A DNA stretch of 56,265 bases from Gammaproteobacteria bacterium (GTDB lineage: Bacteria > Pseudomonadota > Gammaproteobacteria > UBA6429 > Thiohalophilaceae), in assembly GCA_024275115.1 (NCBI GenBank), contig JAJRZT010000059.1, positions 1 to 56,265 on the forward strand. The letters are read 5' to 3'. This document shows positions 40,044-50,245 of this stretch, in pieces (position 1 is the stretch's first letter; each line of letters starts with the position of its first letter). The notes under the pieces are model-generated. The model saw nothing but the letters and a program-made list of their open reading frames with translations. It did not search any database and was not told the DNA's origin. A program made the translations under genes and the position numbers.

Positions 40044-40400
40044 ATGATGCAACAAGCCCAAAACCAGAAAGATGGTATGAAGTCACCTTATTATATAGCC
40101 TTAACCACCTGCCCTGACAGCGAAGTTGCAAACAGCCTTGCGCACGCGATTGTTGAACAACAACTGGCCGCCTGCGTTAATATTATTCCCGCTATTCAAT
40201 CTGTTTACCTGTGGCAGGGGGAAATTGAAACTGATAATGAACTGCTTCTGGTGATGAAAACAAATCAGCAAACATTAAAAGCACTGGAATTGTTTGTTCT
40301 GCAACAACACCCTTATGAAACACCTGAATTTATCTGTATTAATATAGAATCGGGTGCACAAGCTTATCTTGACTGGATAACAAGCTCACTAAAAAAATAA
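40044..40400 (+). CDS. cutA: divalent-cation tolerance protein CutA
   Basis: 118-residue CutA1 family protein, a stable trimer with PII-like fold implicated in metal tolerance. Conserved: VEQQLAACVNIIPAIQSVYLWQGEIETDNELLLVMKT and HPYETPEFI. The N terminus is variable in the family. An alternative start at the ATG at 40077 (MKSPYYIAL) is about equally possible. The HD-GYP gene begins 17 bases downstream, which suggests cotranscription. Confidence 0.93.
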   Translation: MMQQAQNQKDGMKSPYYIALTTCPDSEVANSLAHAIVEQQLAACVNIIPAIQSVYLWQGEIETDNELLLVMKTNQQTLKALELFVLQQHPYETPEFICINIESGAQAYLDWITSSLKK

Positions 40401-40417
40401 CCATCTAAAGATTGATA

Positions 40418-41671
40418 ATGAATAAAACAATTAAAGTGCTCCCTGAGTTCCTGACTCAGGGTATGTATATCACTGAGCTAGATCGCCCATGGTTGGAGTC
40501 ACCTTTTTTATTCCAGGGGTTTTTAATTAATAATGATTCACTTTTAGAGGAAGTTAAAACAGTTTGTGAGTTTGTTTATATTGACACTGAACTTTCAGAC
40601 TCCAACATACGTGGCCAGCTTCAGGTGCTTGCAAGCCGCCCGATGCCTGTTACAAAAAAAAACCCGCAAAAAATATTCCCTCATCAATCCGATGAAAGTG
40701 AGCACAAAAATTATATAAAAAAATTACGTCAATCACGTATTACTTTTGACAACACCAGCCACTACATTCATCAGGCATTAGAAGATGTTCGCCTTGGAGC
40801 CAGCGTTGACACCCAAAAAGCCAAACAACTGGTGAGTGAACTTGCCGATCAGGTGCTTACAAACCAGCATGCATTAGTCTGGCTGACCTTTTTAAAAAAC
40901 CGGGATGAATACACTGCTAACCACTGCGTTAATGTTTGTATTTTGGCATTGAGTTTTGGCCGTTGCCTTGGCCTCGATAAACAACAACTCAAACAGCTTG
41001 GTTTAGGTGGCTTACTGCACGATTTAGGAAAGATGCAAATCCCGGATGAAATTTTAAACAAACCGGGTAAATTAACGGCTGAAGAATTCGAGATTATAAA
41101 ACAGCACTCTGAGCTCGGGTTCAGACTTTTAAAAGACGAGAAAAATTTATCCATGGAGGTACTGGATATTGTTTTACATCATCATGAACGCAAACAGGCA
41201 CACGGCTACCCGGATAAATTGCCCGAAAAAAGAATCCCGCTGCTCACGCAAATTGTTTCTATCGTTGATGTTTATGATGCCGTTACCAGTAACCGCTGTT
41301 ATCATGATGGCATCTCACCCCACGATGCACTTAACAATATTTATAAATGGGCTGAAAAAGACTTTAACAAAGAGCTCATCGAAAGCCTGATATTGTGTTT
41401 AGGGATCTACCCGATCGGCAGTTTAGTTGAACTCGACAATGGCATGGTCGGTGTGGTTATTTCAGCAAGCAAATCGGCACGCCTGCGTCCAATGATTATG
41501 CTGGTACTGGATCAAAATAAACGCTACTTTAAAAAACGTAAAATCCTCAACCTGGCAAACCCGCGTTGGCGACAAGGCTCCCGTGCTATTGAAATTGGCC
41601 AGATCCTTAGCCCTGAGAGCTACAATATAAACATTAAACAAATCATTGAAGAAGAGTCACGCATTTTGTAG
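40418..41671 (+). CDS. DUF3391 + HD-GYP domain protein, probable c-di-GMP phosphodiesterase
   Basis: 417 residues from the ATG at 40418 (a TTG two codons earlier is ignored). The N-terminal ~110 residues are DUF3391 (LTQGMYITELDRPWLESPFLFQGF). The HD-GYP domain follows with the metal-binding GLLHDLGKM, IIKQHSELGF, VLHHHER and the HGYPDKLP signature, plus VSIVDVYDAVTS. All metal ligands and the GYP triad are present, so it should be catalytically active in degrading cyclic di-GMP. Confidence 0.93.
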   Translation: MNKTIKVLPEFLTQGMYITELDRPWLESPFLFQGFLINNDSLLEEVKTVCEFVYIDTELSDSNIRGQLQVLASRPMPVTKKNPQKIFPHQSDESEHKNYIKKLRQSRITFDNTSHYIHQALEDVRLGASVDTQKAKQLVSELADQVLTNQHALVWLTFLKNRDEYTANHCVNVCILALSFGRCLGLDKQQLKQLGLGGLLHDLGKMQIPDEILNKPGKLTAEEFEIIKQHSELGFRLLKDEKNLSMEVLDIVLHHHERKQAHGYPDKLPEKRIPLLTQIVSIVDVYDAVTSNRCYHDGISPHDALNNIYKWAEKDFNKELIESLILCLGIYPIGSLVELDNGMVGVVISASKSARLRPMIMLVLDQNKRYFKKRKILNLANPRWRQGSRAIEIGQILSPESYNINIKQIIEEESRIL

Positions 41672-41889
41672 CGGTATTTTGCCAAACACGCCCTGATACT
41701 TGAGGAAAAACGGCAAAAACAACAATAATTCCCGACTTTTCTATATTTAAGCCACTAGCAGCGTGCTTTATACTATAGAATACTTGAACTTAGGCTACGG
41801 ATAACGGTCTTTAGCTTACAGATTATTTTCGTACCCCAAAATTATAATTAAAACGGCCAACATTGGCTCACCCCAATAGGACTATTTAT

Positions 41890-43779
41890 ATGTTTAAAAA
41901 ACAGTCGCTTATCTTATTGTTTCTCTCTGCATTATTTCTATCCAGCGGCTTTAAACCGGCTCTGGCAGTGGGTGACGGTGTCTCTGTTCTCAACTCCTTA
42001 AGCGCCTCACTGGGCATTGGCCAGGACGAAAATGAAATTCTCGAGCCCGATGTGGCTTTCCAGTTTGGTTATGAATTTAAAGACAACACGGTTACCGCAC
42101 ACTGGGAAATCCAACCCGACCACTACGTGTACCGCGACAAATTCAAATTCACAATTAAAGAAGGCGAGGGCGTTACGATTGGCAACGTCGTTTACCCCAA
42201 AGGCGATATCAAAGACGACGAGTTTTTTGGCCGAATCGAGGTTTACCACGATAAAATAGACATTCTTATCCCCTTAAACAACGCAACCGATAAAACCGTT
42301 CTTACTAAACTTAAAATCACTTATCAGGGCTGTGCAGAAAAAATCGGGATCTGCTACCCGCCCATTCATAAAACCATTGAAATAAAAGTTGCACCGGGGG
42401 GCGCGGCTGTTGCTGCAACAACCACTCAATCAAATAGCACAGACTTTGTGTCAGAACAGGATCAATACGAACAGCTACTCGGTTCCGGTACAATCTGGAA
42501 AATTATTATCGGTTTCTTCCTGGGTGGTTTAGCGTTGGCCTTTACCGCTTGCATGTACCCGATGATTCCCATTCTTTCCAGCATTATTGTTGGCCAGGGC
42601 AAAAAAGTTACCACCCGTGGCGCCTTTGTTATGTCACTTGTTTATGTCGAAAGTATGGCTATAACCTTTGGTTTAATGGGCTTACTCGTCAGCCTGATCT
42701 CCGGCTCATTTAATATTCAGGCTTATTTTCAAAGCCCGGTAGTCTTAATCCCGTTCACGCTGGTTTTTGTTGCACTGGCCTTTTCCATGTTTGGTTTTTT
42801 CAGCCTGCAACTACCCGCATCCTTACAGGGCAGACTAAGCCAGCTCAGTAACAACCAAAAAGGTGGGCACCTGATTGGTGTTGCCATTATGGGTGCATTA
42901 TCGGCGCTCATTATTGGCCCCTGTGCCGGCCCGATTATTATTGGCGCGCTCGCCCTTGCCGCGAAAGAAGGCGACATGTGGCTGGGCTTTTTGTCGATGT
43001 TTGTTTTAGGTAATGGTTTAGGTTTACCGCTACTGATTATTGGCACCACCGGTGGTAAGTTCCTGCCTAAAGCCGGTAGCTGGATGGACATTGTGAAATA
43101 CGTTGCCGGGGTTGTGTTACTCGCCATTGCGATTCTTATGCTGGAACGCGTCAGCTTTATTCCAACCGTGGTTGTCATGATGCTGTGGGCAGCACTGTTT
43201 ATTATATCCGGTGTATACCTTGGCGCACTCGAACCGATCAAAGAAGGGGCGCCCGGCTGGAGAAAACTATGGAAAGGCCTCGGTGTTTTTGTAATTATTT
43301 ATGGCCTTGTTGTGATGCTCGGTGGTTTAACCGGCGCACGCAATGTACAGGATCCCTTTCACGGCTCAGCTATCATCGGTGGTGGCAGCGGCGAAGGACA
43401 GTTAAAACATCTAACCTTCAAGCAGATTAAATCCGTAAACGATTTAAACGCCGTGCTGGCGCAGGCAAAAGCAGCCGGCAAATACGTCATGCTTGATTAC
43501 TACGCAGACTGGTGCACGTATTGCAAAACCTATGAAGATTATGTTTTCACCGACCCTGAAGTTCAGGCTCTGCTAAATAAATATTTTATCGTTATACAGG
43601 CTGATGTAACCGATAACGATGAAATTGATCAGGCATTATTAGCCCATACGGGTGTGCAAGCACCCCCGGCTATTTTGTTTTATGACAAAAACGACTCCAA
43701 AGAAAAACGCCGCTTTAGAGTAGTGGGCGTTATGGATGCCGAACAGTTCCTGGAACGCGTGCAGCTCGTTTTAAAATAA
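41890..43779 (+). CDS. dsbD: thiol:disulfide interchange protein DsbD
   Basis: Carries electrons from cytoplasmic thioredoxin to periplasmic thiols, needed for cytochrome c maturation. 629 residues from the ATG at 41890, preceded by AGGA. An N-terminal signal peptide ends ALA. The periplasmic alpha domain has paired Cys (GCAEKIGICYPP). The eight-TM beta domain has Cys in FTACMYP and IGPCAGP. The gamma domain is thioredoxin-like with YADWCTYCKTYE. tlpA follows by 9 bases. With several c-type cytochromes in the window, the pair fits their maturation. Confidence 0.96.
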   Translation: MFKKQSLILLFLSALFLSSGFKPALAVGDGVSVLNSLSASLGIGQDENEILEPDVAFQFGYEFKDNTVTAHWEIQPDHYVYRDKFKFTIKEGEGVTIGNVVYPKGDIKDDEFFGRIEVYHDKIDILIPLNNATDKTVLTKLKITYQGCAEKIGICYPPIHKTIEIKVAPGGAAVAATTTQSNSTDFVSEQDQYEQLLGSGTIWKIIIGFFLGGLALAFTACMYPMIPILSSIIVGQGKKVTTRGAFVMSLVYVESMAITFGLMGLLVSLISGSFNIQAYFQSPVVLIPFTLVFVALAFSMFGFFSLQLPASLQGRLSQLSNNQKGGHLIGVAIMGALSALIIGPCAGPIIIGALALAAKEGDMWLGFLSMFVLGNGLGLPLLIIGTTGGKFLPKAGSWMDIVKYVAGVVLLAIAILMLERVSFIPTVVVMMLWAALFIISGVYLGALEPIKEGAPGWRKLWKGLGVFVIIYGLVVMLGGLTGARNVQDPFHGSAIIGGGSGEGQLKHLTFKQIKSVNDLNAVLAQAKAAGKYVMLDYYADWCTYCKTYEDYVFTDPEVQALLNKYFIVIQADVTDNDEIDQALLAHTGVQAPPAILFYDKNDSKEKRRFRVVGVMDAEQFLERVQLVLK

Positions 43780-43788
43780 AGAGACCCT

Positions 43789-44346
43789 ATGAATAATAAA
43801 TTAATTTTGGCGATTGCTGCCATTGGTATTATTGCGGGCGTAGTGGCAAATCAATACTACCAGCAACAACCAACAGCGCAAACCAGCCCCGCAAAAACAC
43901 CCGCTAGCATTAAAACAGGCGGCGTTAAAACAAACCATCGCCCGGATTACACCTTAAAAGATTTAGAAGGCAAATTGCGGTCAGCCTCAGAATGGGACGG
44001 CAAGGTTATTATCTTAAATTTCTGGGCAACCTGGTGCCCACCGTGCCGCCGGGAAATGCCTCATTTTGTTAAATTTCAGGAAGCGTATGAAAGCAAAGGG
44101 CTCACCTTTATCGGTATTGCATTAGATGACAAAGATGCCGTTGTTGATTTTACCGACCCACTCGGCATGAACTACCCCATCCTAATGGCCGAGCAAGAAG
44201 GTCTGCAACTGGCACAAGACTATGGTAACCGGCTGAATGTTTTGCCTTTTACTGTCATCATTGATCGCAAAGGCAATATCGTTAAGCACTTTTCGCGCGA
44301 AGTGTCTTATGAAGATATCGAGGAAGCCATTAAACCTTTGCTTTAA
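43789..44346 (+). CDS. TlpA/ResA-type thioredoxin
   Basis: 185-residue membrane-anchored (helix about residues 4-20) periplasmic thioredoxin with FWATWCPPCRREMPHF, the WCPPC active site of TlpA/ResA proteins. It also has the cis-Pro loop NVLPFTVIID. Such proteins reduce apocytochrome c before heme attachment or copper proteins before metal loading. Encoded immediately after dsbD, its likely reductant. Confidence 0.92.
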   Translation: MNNKLILAIAAIGIIAGVVANQYYQQQPTAQTSPAKTPASIKTGGVKTNHRPDYTLKDLEGKLRSASEWDGKVIILNFWATWCPPCRREMPHFVKFQEAYESKGLTFIGIALDDKDAVVDFTDPLGMNYPILMAEQEGLQLAQDYGNRLNVLPFTVIIDRKGNIVKHFSREVSYEDIEEAIKPLL

Positions 44347-44695
44347 GATAGCCCCCTCAAATACTATAAAAATAAAACAATGGCATTTAAATAATTTAAC
44401 CACAACGGACACGAAGAACACAACGCAACTATATTTATTTTCTTCGTTGTGTTCTTCGTGTCCGTTGTGGTTAATACATAATAATTTTTATACGAAAAAC
44501 CTACCTCCATCACCCTTTTTAGTTCCAAACTCCGCTAAAATGCAGCGAATTGCTCTTATTTTCGTTTTTATAGACAATATAAATAGTTTCAGGCACAATA
44601 ATGGCTTTAAAAATGCACAAAACAACGATAAATGCATGCAAAATGGCTGAATTTGCTGCTAATTTCCACTAAACAGGCATTAAAGTACTTATCTA
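44347..44695. other. intergenic region tlpA-aroQ
   Basis: A 349-base gap. It contains one perfect 30-bp-arm palindrome (44396-44474, listed separately). No further gene is supported. A short frame here lacks protein-like features. Confidence 0.7.
44396..44474. repeat. palindrome family A, copy 1
   Basis: Two perfectly complementary 30-base arms (44396-44425 and 44445-44474) with a 19-base loop. The outer end is TTAACCACAACG and the arm ends CACAACG. Related copies lie at 47062-47413 and 51923-52119. It may act as a bidirectional terminator between tlpA and aroQ. Confidence 0.92.
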
Positions 44696-45136
44696 ATGGC
44701 AAACTTACTCGTTATTCATGGTCCTAACTTAAATCTGCTCGGCACACGAGAACCAGAACATTATGGCGCCACTCGTTTAGAAGATATTAACCAGCAATTA
44801 AGTGACCAGGCGGCGCAAGCAGGCCATTCACTCATAAGTTTTCAAAGCAATGCAGAACATGAAATCGTAGACCGCATTCATCAGGCGCAGCAAGATAAGG
44901 TTGCCTTTATTATTATCAACCCTGCCGCCTTCACCCATACCAGTATAGCTGTGCGTGATGCCATTGCCGGTGTGGCAATACCTTTTATTGAAGTGCATTT
45001 ATCGAATGTATATGCGCGTGAAGAGTTTCGTCAGCATTCCTATTTTTCTGATTTAGCCGTAGGCATGATCAGCGGGCTTGGGGCACAAAGTTATCAGCTT
45101 GCCCTTGAAGCCATTATTAGCAAATTAAAAAGTTAG
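44696..45136 (+). CDS. aroQ: type II 3-dehydroquinate dehydratase
   Basis: Third step of the shikimate pathway. 146 residues, typical for the dodecameric type II enzyme. It has [17 protein letters not shown] (catalytic Tyr region), [30 protein letters not shown] and the catalytic His in [13 protein letters not shown]. It is followed after 51 bases by accB, the common aroQ-accB-accC order. Confidence 0.97.
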   Translation: MANLLVIHGPNLNLLGTREPEHYGATRLEDINQQLSDQAAQAGHSLISFQSNAEHEIVDRIHQAQQDKVAFIIINPAAFTHTSIAVRDAIAGVAIPFIEVHLSNVYAREEFRQHSYFSDLAVGMISGLGAQSYQLALEAIISKLKS

Positions 45137-45187
45137 CGAATTTAAACATCCCCCAAAAAAACACTCAAATTAAAGCGAAATAAAAAA

Positions 45188-45643
45188 ATGGATATCCGTA
45201 AAGTAAAAAAACTCATCGAGCTGCTTGAAGAATCGGGCATTGCCGAAATTGAAATTCACGAAGGTGAAGAGTCGGTTCGCATTAGCCGTCAGGTGGCCAA
45301 CGCGGTTGTTGCCGCACCCGCCGCTATCGCAGCACCAATGGCTGCCGCACCCGTTGCAGCACCCGCCAGTAGCGGGCCAGCAGCAGAAACTGCAAAAAAT
45401 GAAATCAGTGACCATATTGTTAAATCACCCATGGTTGGTGCCTTTTACAGTTCCGCAAGCCCGACCGCTAAAGCTTTTGTTGAAGTTGGGCAAACCGTTG
45501 CCGTCGGCGACACCTTATGCATTATCGAAGCGATGAAGTTAATGAACCAGATCGAATCCGATAAAGCAGGCGTGGTTAAAGCCATTCTGGTTGAAAATGG
45601 GCAGCCGGTTGAATACAACCAGCCTTTATTCGTTATTGAGTAA
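45188..45643 (+). CDS. accB: biotin carboxyl carrier protein of acetyl-CoA carboxylase
   Basis: 151 residues. The N-terminal ~35 residues are followed by an Ala/Pro-rich linker and a C-terminal biotinyl domain with [15 protein letters not shown], where the Lys in EAMKL is biotinylated. It carries carboxybiotin between AccC and AccAD in fatty acid synthesis. The first residues ([23 protein letters not shown]) are typical. accC follows after 68 bases. Confidence 0.97.
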   Translation: MDIRKVKKLIELLEESGIAEIEIHEGEESVRISRQVANAVVAAPAAIAAPMAAAPVAAPASSGPAAETAKNEISDHIVKSPMVGAFYSSASPTAKAFVEVGQTVAVGDTLCIIEAMKLMNQIESDKAGVVKAILVENGQPVEYNQPLFVIE

Positions 45644-45711
45644 TCATAGCGCTTTTAAAACGCTTCGCATTTTTCAATTACAAATTATTATTTATAAGGT
45701 AGTAGACCCTC

Positions 45712-47055
45712 ATGCTTGAAAAAGTCCTTATCGCAAACCGAGGCGAAATAGCATTACGCATTATGCGAGCCTGTCGCGAACTTGGTATAAAAACCGTTGC
45801 TGTCCATTCCGAAGCAGACCGCGACTTAAAACACGTGCGTTTATCCGACGAATCCGTTTGTATCGGCCCTGCAGCGTCTATCGACAGTTATTTAAATGTT
45901 CCGGCGGTGATCAGTGCCGCCGAAGTGACCGACACGATCGGGATTCATCCCGGTTACGGTTTCTTATCTGAAAACGCGGACTTTGCCGAACGGGTAAAAG
46001 AATCCGGTTTTGTTTTTATTGGCCCCAGCCCTGAAAATATTCGCGTAATGGGTGACAAAGTTGCAGCGATTAAAACCATGAAAGCCGCAGGCGTTCCCTG
46101 TGTGCCCGGGTCAGACGGCCCGCTCGGTGATGACACTGATACAAACTTGCGCGTCGCTAAAGAAATTGGTTACCCGATTATTATTAAAGCATCCGGCGGC
46201 GGTGGTGGCCGCGGAATGCGTGTAGTACACAATGAAGCTGCTTTAATCAGTTCCATTGCATTAACAAAAGCAGAAGCCGGTGCCGCATTTAATAACGACG
46301 TAGTCTATATGGAAAAATTCCTAGGCAACCCACGTCATATTGAAGTTCAGGTTTTGTCGGACGAGCACGGTAACGCCATTCATTTAGGTGAACGTGACTG
46401 CTCTATGCAACGTCGCCATCAAAAGGTTATTGAAGAAGCGCCCGCTCCAGGCATTAGTGACGAGCTACGCAACAAAATTGGTATGCAATGCGCAAATGCC
46501 TGCCTTGAATTTAATTACCGTGGTGCAGGCACGTTTGAATTTTTATATGAAGACGGTGAATTTTATTTTATTGAAATGAATACCCGCATTCAGGTTGAGC
46601 ACCCGGTAACAGAAATGGTAACCGGCGTGGATATTGTTCGGCAACAATTATTAATTGCATCTGGCGAACCCCTTGAATACAAACAAAGCGACATTAAAAT
46701 ACACGGCCATGCAATCGAGTGCCGTTTAAATGCCGAGCACCCGGACACCTTTATGCCCTCGCCTGGCATGATCAACAACTACCATCCACCGGGTGGACCT
46801 GGTGTACGTGTCGATACGCACATTTATAAAGGCTATTCAGTACCCCCTTACTATGACTCAATGATAGGTAAGTTGATTACCCACGGCAATACACGTGATA
46901 TCGCAATGGCAAGAATGCGCGGCGCATTAAGTGAAGTGGTAATAGATGGCATTAACACCAATATCCCACTGCACCAGCGTTTATGCAGCGATGCCGGTTT
47001 TGTTGCCGGTGGTGTGAATATCCACTATCTGGAAAAGTTACTTGGTATTAGTTAG
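45712..47055 (+). CDS. accC: biotin carboxylase
   Basis: ATP-dependent carboxylation of biotin on AccB. 447 residues, the family norm. Landmarks are [26 protein letters not shown], the ATP-grasp glycine loop [32 protein letters not shown] and the catalytic [16 protein letters not shown]. Terminates just before a palindrome element that occupies the gap to prmA. Confidence 0.98.
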   Translation: MLEKVLIANRGEIALRIMRACRELGIKTVAVHSEADRDLKHVRLSDESVCIGPAASIDSYLNVPAVISAAEVTDTIGIHPGYGFLSENADFAERVKESGFVFIGPSPENIRVMGDKVAAIKTMKAAGVPCVPGSDGPLGDDTDTNLRVAKEIGYPIIIKASGGGGGRGMRVVHNEAALISSIALTKAEAGAAFNNDVVYMEKFLGNPRHIEVQVLSDEHGNAIHLGERDCSMQRRHQKVIEEAPAPGISDELRNKIGMQCANACLEFNYRGAGTFEFLYEDGEFYFIEMNTRIQVEHPVTEMVTGVDIVRQQLLIASGEPLEYKQSDIKIHGHAIECRLNAEHPDTFMPSPGMINNYHPPGGPGVRVDTHIYKGYSVPPYYDSMIGKLITHGNTRDIAMARMRGALSEVVIDGINTNIPLHQRLCSDAGFVAGGVNIHYLEKLLGIS

Positions 47056-47061
47056 AAAATA

Positions 47062-47413
47062 TTAACCACAACGAAGAGCCTGCCCCACGAAGTGCTTTGG
47101 GTGCACGAAGGATACAACGAAAATAATGTTAAAGTACTAGGGGCTGTTGATCTTTCAGGTGTTAGGCTGATTTTGAGATAATTTTTGTCCTGACAAGGCA
47201 TTTTTTGCGTAGCAATGCACTCCATTGATAGTAAAAAATAACACAGGCAGGGCGAAAATTAGCCAAAATCAGACAATAGATGAAAGATCAACAGCCCCTA
47301 GCCATTGCATGAAATATATCTTTGCAAGAAACGAGTTACTTCATTCTATCTATAAAGACAATATTCTTTTTTGATTTATTTTTCGTTGTGTCCTTCGTGT
47401 TCGTTGTGGTTAA
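47062..47413. repeat. palindrome family A, copy 2, with nested element
   Basis: The right arm (47384-47413) is a canonical 30-base arm. The left arm starts TTAACCACAACGAA at 47062 but is split by about 28 extra bases that duplicate CACGAAG, then resumes CACGAAGGATACAACG. The arms are 260 bases apart and flank a second inverted-repeat element. Confidence 0.85.
47137..47301. mobile_element. 165-bp MITE-like inverted-repeat element
   Basis: Perfect 21-base terminal inverted repeats (starting CTAGGGGCTGTTGATC; 47137-47157 and 47281-47301) continue as imperfect repeats to about 35 bases. The ends are the palindromic CTAG, which could be a 4-bp target duplication. No coding capacity. Size and ends suit a non-autonomous miniature transposable element inserted in palindrome A copy 2. 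Confidence 0.7.
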
Positions 47414-47436
47414 AATAATAAAATTTAGGAACCACA

Positions 47437-48330
47437 ATGGCCTGGCTGCAACTTGTAATACAAACAAACACTGAACACGCGCAAACTTTATCTGACATTT
47501 TATCGGAAGCAGGCGCCAATGCGATTACCCTGCGTGATGCAGCCGACCAGCCTTTATACGAACCGCCCATCGGTGAAACACCTTTATGGCATAACACCGA
47601 AGTGACTGGTTTATTCGAGGCCAACGCCAACATGGACGAGGCGCTGCTTTTAATCACAAACACACTCGGCCATTGCCCCAGCTATACACTCAACCCATTA
47701 GAAGATAAAGATTGGGTAAGAGAATGGATGACGCATTTCAAGCCAACCCAGTTTGGCGACCGTTTGTGGATAGTGCCTAGCCATCATGCCAAGCAACATA
47801 TTGTAGCTCAGCCGAATGCAATTAATATTCTACTCGATCCCGGGCTTGCCTTTGGCACCGGCACCCACCCCACCACCGCCATGTGCCTGGCATATTTAGA
47901 TCAATACCCGCCACACAACCAACATGTCATCGATTATGGTTGCGGCTCGGGTATTTTAGCCATTGCCGCAGCAAAACTGGGCGCAAGTAGCATTATGGCA
48001 ATCGACAATGATCCACAAGCCTTAACCGCCACAAAAGATAATGCCGATAATAATAAGGTGAGCGACTGTTTTCAAATTCAACTCCCACAACCTGCACCTG
48101 AGCAACAAGCCGACTTGCTCGTAGCAAATATATTAGCCAGCCCTTTAATCCAGCTGGCACCTCATTTTGCAACACTGATAAAACCTGACGGCCGAATTGT
48201 CTTGTCAGGTATACTGGCCGAACAAGCCGACGAGGTTTTAGATGCTTATAGCCCCCTGTTTGATATTAAAAAGTTTAACCAACAAGATAACTGGCTATGC
48301 CTGACGGGAAATAAAAAAATAAAAGCATAA
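47437..48330 (+). CDS. prmA: ribosomal protein L11 methyltransferase
   Basis: Methylates ribosomal protein L11. 297 residues. The N-terminal substrate domain starts MAWLQLVIQT and contains DWVREWMTHFKPTQFGDRLWIVP. The SAM-binding domain has DPGLAFGTGTHPTT, motif I VIDYGCGSGILAIAAAKLGA and the NPPY-like LVANILASPL. Length and order (after accC) match the usual gammaproteobacterial arrangement. Confidence 0.97.
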   Translation: MAWLQLVIQTNTEHAQTLSDILSEAGANAITLRDAADQPLYEPPIGETPLWHNTEVTGLFEANANMDEALLLITNTLGHCPSYTLNPLEDKDWVREWMTHFKPTQFGDRLWIVPSHHAKQHIVAQPNAINILLDPGLAFGTGTHPTTAMCLAYLDQYPPHNQHVIDYGCGSGILAIAAAKLGASSIMAIDNDPQALTATKDNADNNKVSDCFQIQLPQPAPEQQADLLVANILASPLIQLAPHFATLIKPDGRIVLSGILAEQADEVLDAYSPLFDIKKFNQQDNWLCLTGNKKIKA

Positions 48331-48406
48331 AACATTCTTTGCTAAATATCTTGGGGTTCGCCCTACCTTGTCTTATACTAAAGACTCATTAACCGCCCAT
48401 ATTGAA

Positions 48407-50245
48407 ATGTATACACGCTGCCCCATTTGCAAAACAAACTTTAGTGTTACCGAAGCACAACTACAGGTTGCGCAAGGTAAAGTGCGTTGCGGTTCCTGCA
48501 AAAATGTTTTTAATGCACGGCAGCATATTCACTACCGTTCAGCAGCCCCCACTGCCGTAAAAGACAACCCGACACCCGTAACAAAGCCAAAACCAGAAAC
48601 CAGCAATACGCCAACAGAACATTCAGACATTGATGCTATTTTTAATGCGCTCGATTCCCAGCTAACCAGTGGCACTTACATTGATATTGCACAACCGGCT
48701 GACACCGATATTCGCGAAGCCGACTTTGACGATAACGATAATAACCTCAATAAAACCGATGAGGCTGCCATTGACTCGCAACCCATTGCTGAATATAACA
48801 GTGGGCCCGATCTGGACTTAAAATCTAACGGCGACTGGAACTTACATTCAGGCAACTATAGCCAACCCACAAAAACCGATTCTAACGATACAGAAGAACT
48901 GGACAATAGCGAATCGACCCCTGCGTCAAATGAGCGCAACGGGTTACTCAACGCCTTCGATAACATTAAAACCCGCCGCACCCAGGCTAAAAAACAAAAA
49001 CCACCTGAAAAAAATAGCCCACAACATACCTTTGATTTTGTTAGCCTGAAGGACGAACCCGATCTGGCCCCTGAAGATGAAAAACAATTTGCAGCGGTCA
49101 ATCAACCATTCGATACAAAAACCGATGCCCGTTTAAAAAAACAAAATGAAAATGCCGCACTGCACGCAGCAATAGATAACATTATAAAAGTAGACAGTAA
49201 AATAACAACGCCCTTCGAAGAACGCGATGAGCACCATTTTGTTATTGAAATGCACAGCAAACCTGATGTTGAACTGGTCGATGAAAACGACATTGATAAA
49301 TTATTTGCCAGTACCGACAGCCTTAAAATGTCCGACTTGAAATTTGACAAATACTTAACAAACAATCAAACAGAAGAACCTTTTTCTATTCTGGGAGAAA
49401 ATCAAAAGCACAATCACCCTGCACAAGAACACACAACCGGCTTTGAAATTGAAGCCGATAGTGACGATATATCGACACAAACACAACAGCAAGCGAATAA
49501 CAAAACGACCTTTAACCTGCAAGTTGAGGAACAGCTTAAGCCAGAAAGTTTTAGCCCCGAAACCTCAACGTCAAAACATCAGGTTAACGATGAATTTAAT
49601 GAAGCAGACTTTGACCCAGACAAGTTTACTTTAAATAATAGCGATAACAATTTTAATATTGAAGAAGAAATTATTCTGGCCAGTGACGATACCGATAAAA
49701 ATACGCTCAATATTCCCCACCAATTACGCGATACCGTTGCCTCTTTCGACCAGCAAACACCCCCGCCTGGCACCGCAAAACGTGCCATGTATTCACTTGT
49801 CAGTATTTTCCTTGTTCTATTTTTAGCCACACAGCTGGTTTTATTTAAAAGCACCGCGCTAGCAAACAGCATTCCCGCTTTACAGCCCTTACTCACTTCG
49901 CTGTGCAACAACCTGCCCTGCCGCTATACCGGCAACCACAACAGCAAGCTGATAAAAATTGCCAGCCGTGACGTGCGCCTGCACCCTAAAATTAAGGGCG
50001 CACTGCTCATTAGCGCCACTATCGTTAATCAGGCCAGCTACTCTCAACCCTACCCCACTATTTTGCTGAAGTTTACCGATCTTAGCGGCAATACCGTGGC
50101 ACAACGCTACTTCCCCCCGAAAGACTATTTAGGCCAGCTAAACAAACCCTTTGCACTGATGCCCAGCAAAAAGCCCGTTCAGCTCAATATCGAGATACTG
50201 GATCCCGGCAGTGATGCGATTAATTTCCAATTTTTCTTCCTTTAA
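48407..50245 (+). CDS. zinc-ribbon / DUF3426 membrane protein
   Basis: 612 residues from the ATG at 48407 (MYTRCPICKTNFSV, the usual N terminus of the family). A TTG 13 codons earlier is unlikely. The N-terminal MJ0042-type zinc ribbon has CPIC and CGSC pairs. A long acidic, Asp/Asn/Thr-rich low-complexity region (about 45-455) follows. Then come one TM helix (about 467-490) and a C-terminal DUF3426 domain with KGALLISATIVNQASYSQPYP. The disordered middle is much longer than usual. The function is unknown. It commonly sits between prmA and dusB. Confidence 0.85.
   Translation: MYTRCPICKTNFSVTEAQLQVAQGKVRCGSCKNVFNARQHIHYRSAAPTAVKDNPTPVTKPKPETSNTPTEHSDIDAIFNALDSQLTSGTYIDIAQPADTDIREADFDDNDNNLNKTDEAAIDSQPIAEYNSGPDLDLKSNGDWNLHSGNYSQPTKTDSNDTEELDNSESTPASNERNGLLNAFDNIKTRRTQAKKQKPPEKNSPQHTFDFVSLKDEPDLAPEDEKQFAAVNQPFDTKTDARLKKQNENAALHAAIDNIIKVDSKITTPFEERDEHHFVIEMHSKPDVELVDENDIDKLFASTDSLKMSDLKFDKYLTNNQTEEPFSILGENQKHNHPAQEHTTGFEIEADSDDISTQTQQQANNKTTFNLQVEEQLKPESFSPETSTSKHQVNDEFNEADFDPDKFTLNNSDNNFNIEEEIILASDDTDKNTLNIPHQLRDTVASFDQQTPPPGTAKRAMYSLVSIFLVLFLATQLVLFKSTALANSIPALQPLLTSLCNNLPCRYTGNHNSKLIKIASRDVRLHPKIKGALLISATIVNQASYSQPYPTILLKFTDLSGNTVAQRYFPPKDYLGQLNKPFALMPSKKPVQLNIEILDPGSDAINFQFFFL

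Larger units (their letters stand above)
47056..47436. other. intergenic region accC-prmA
   Basis: A 381-base gap almost completely filled by palindrome family A copy 2 and the smaller inverted-repeat element nested in it. No gene seen. Confidence 0.75.

Noticed and set aside
42729-43241. 170-codon frame antisense to dsbD
   Set aside because: Shadow of the DsbD membrane domain. Its Ile/Pro/Ser pattern is the complement of hydrophobic codons.
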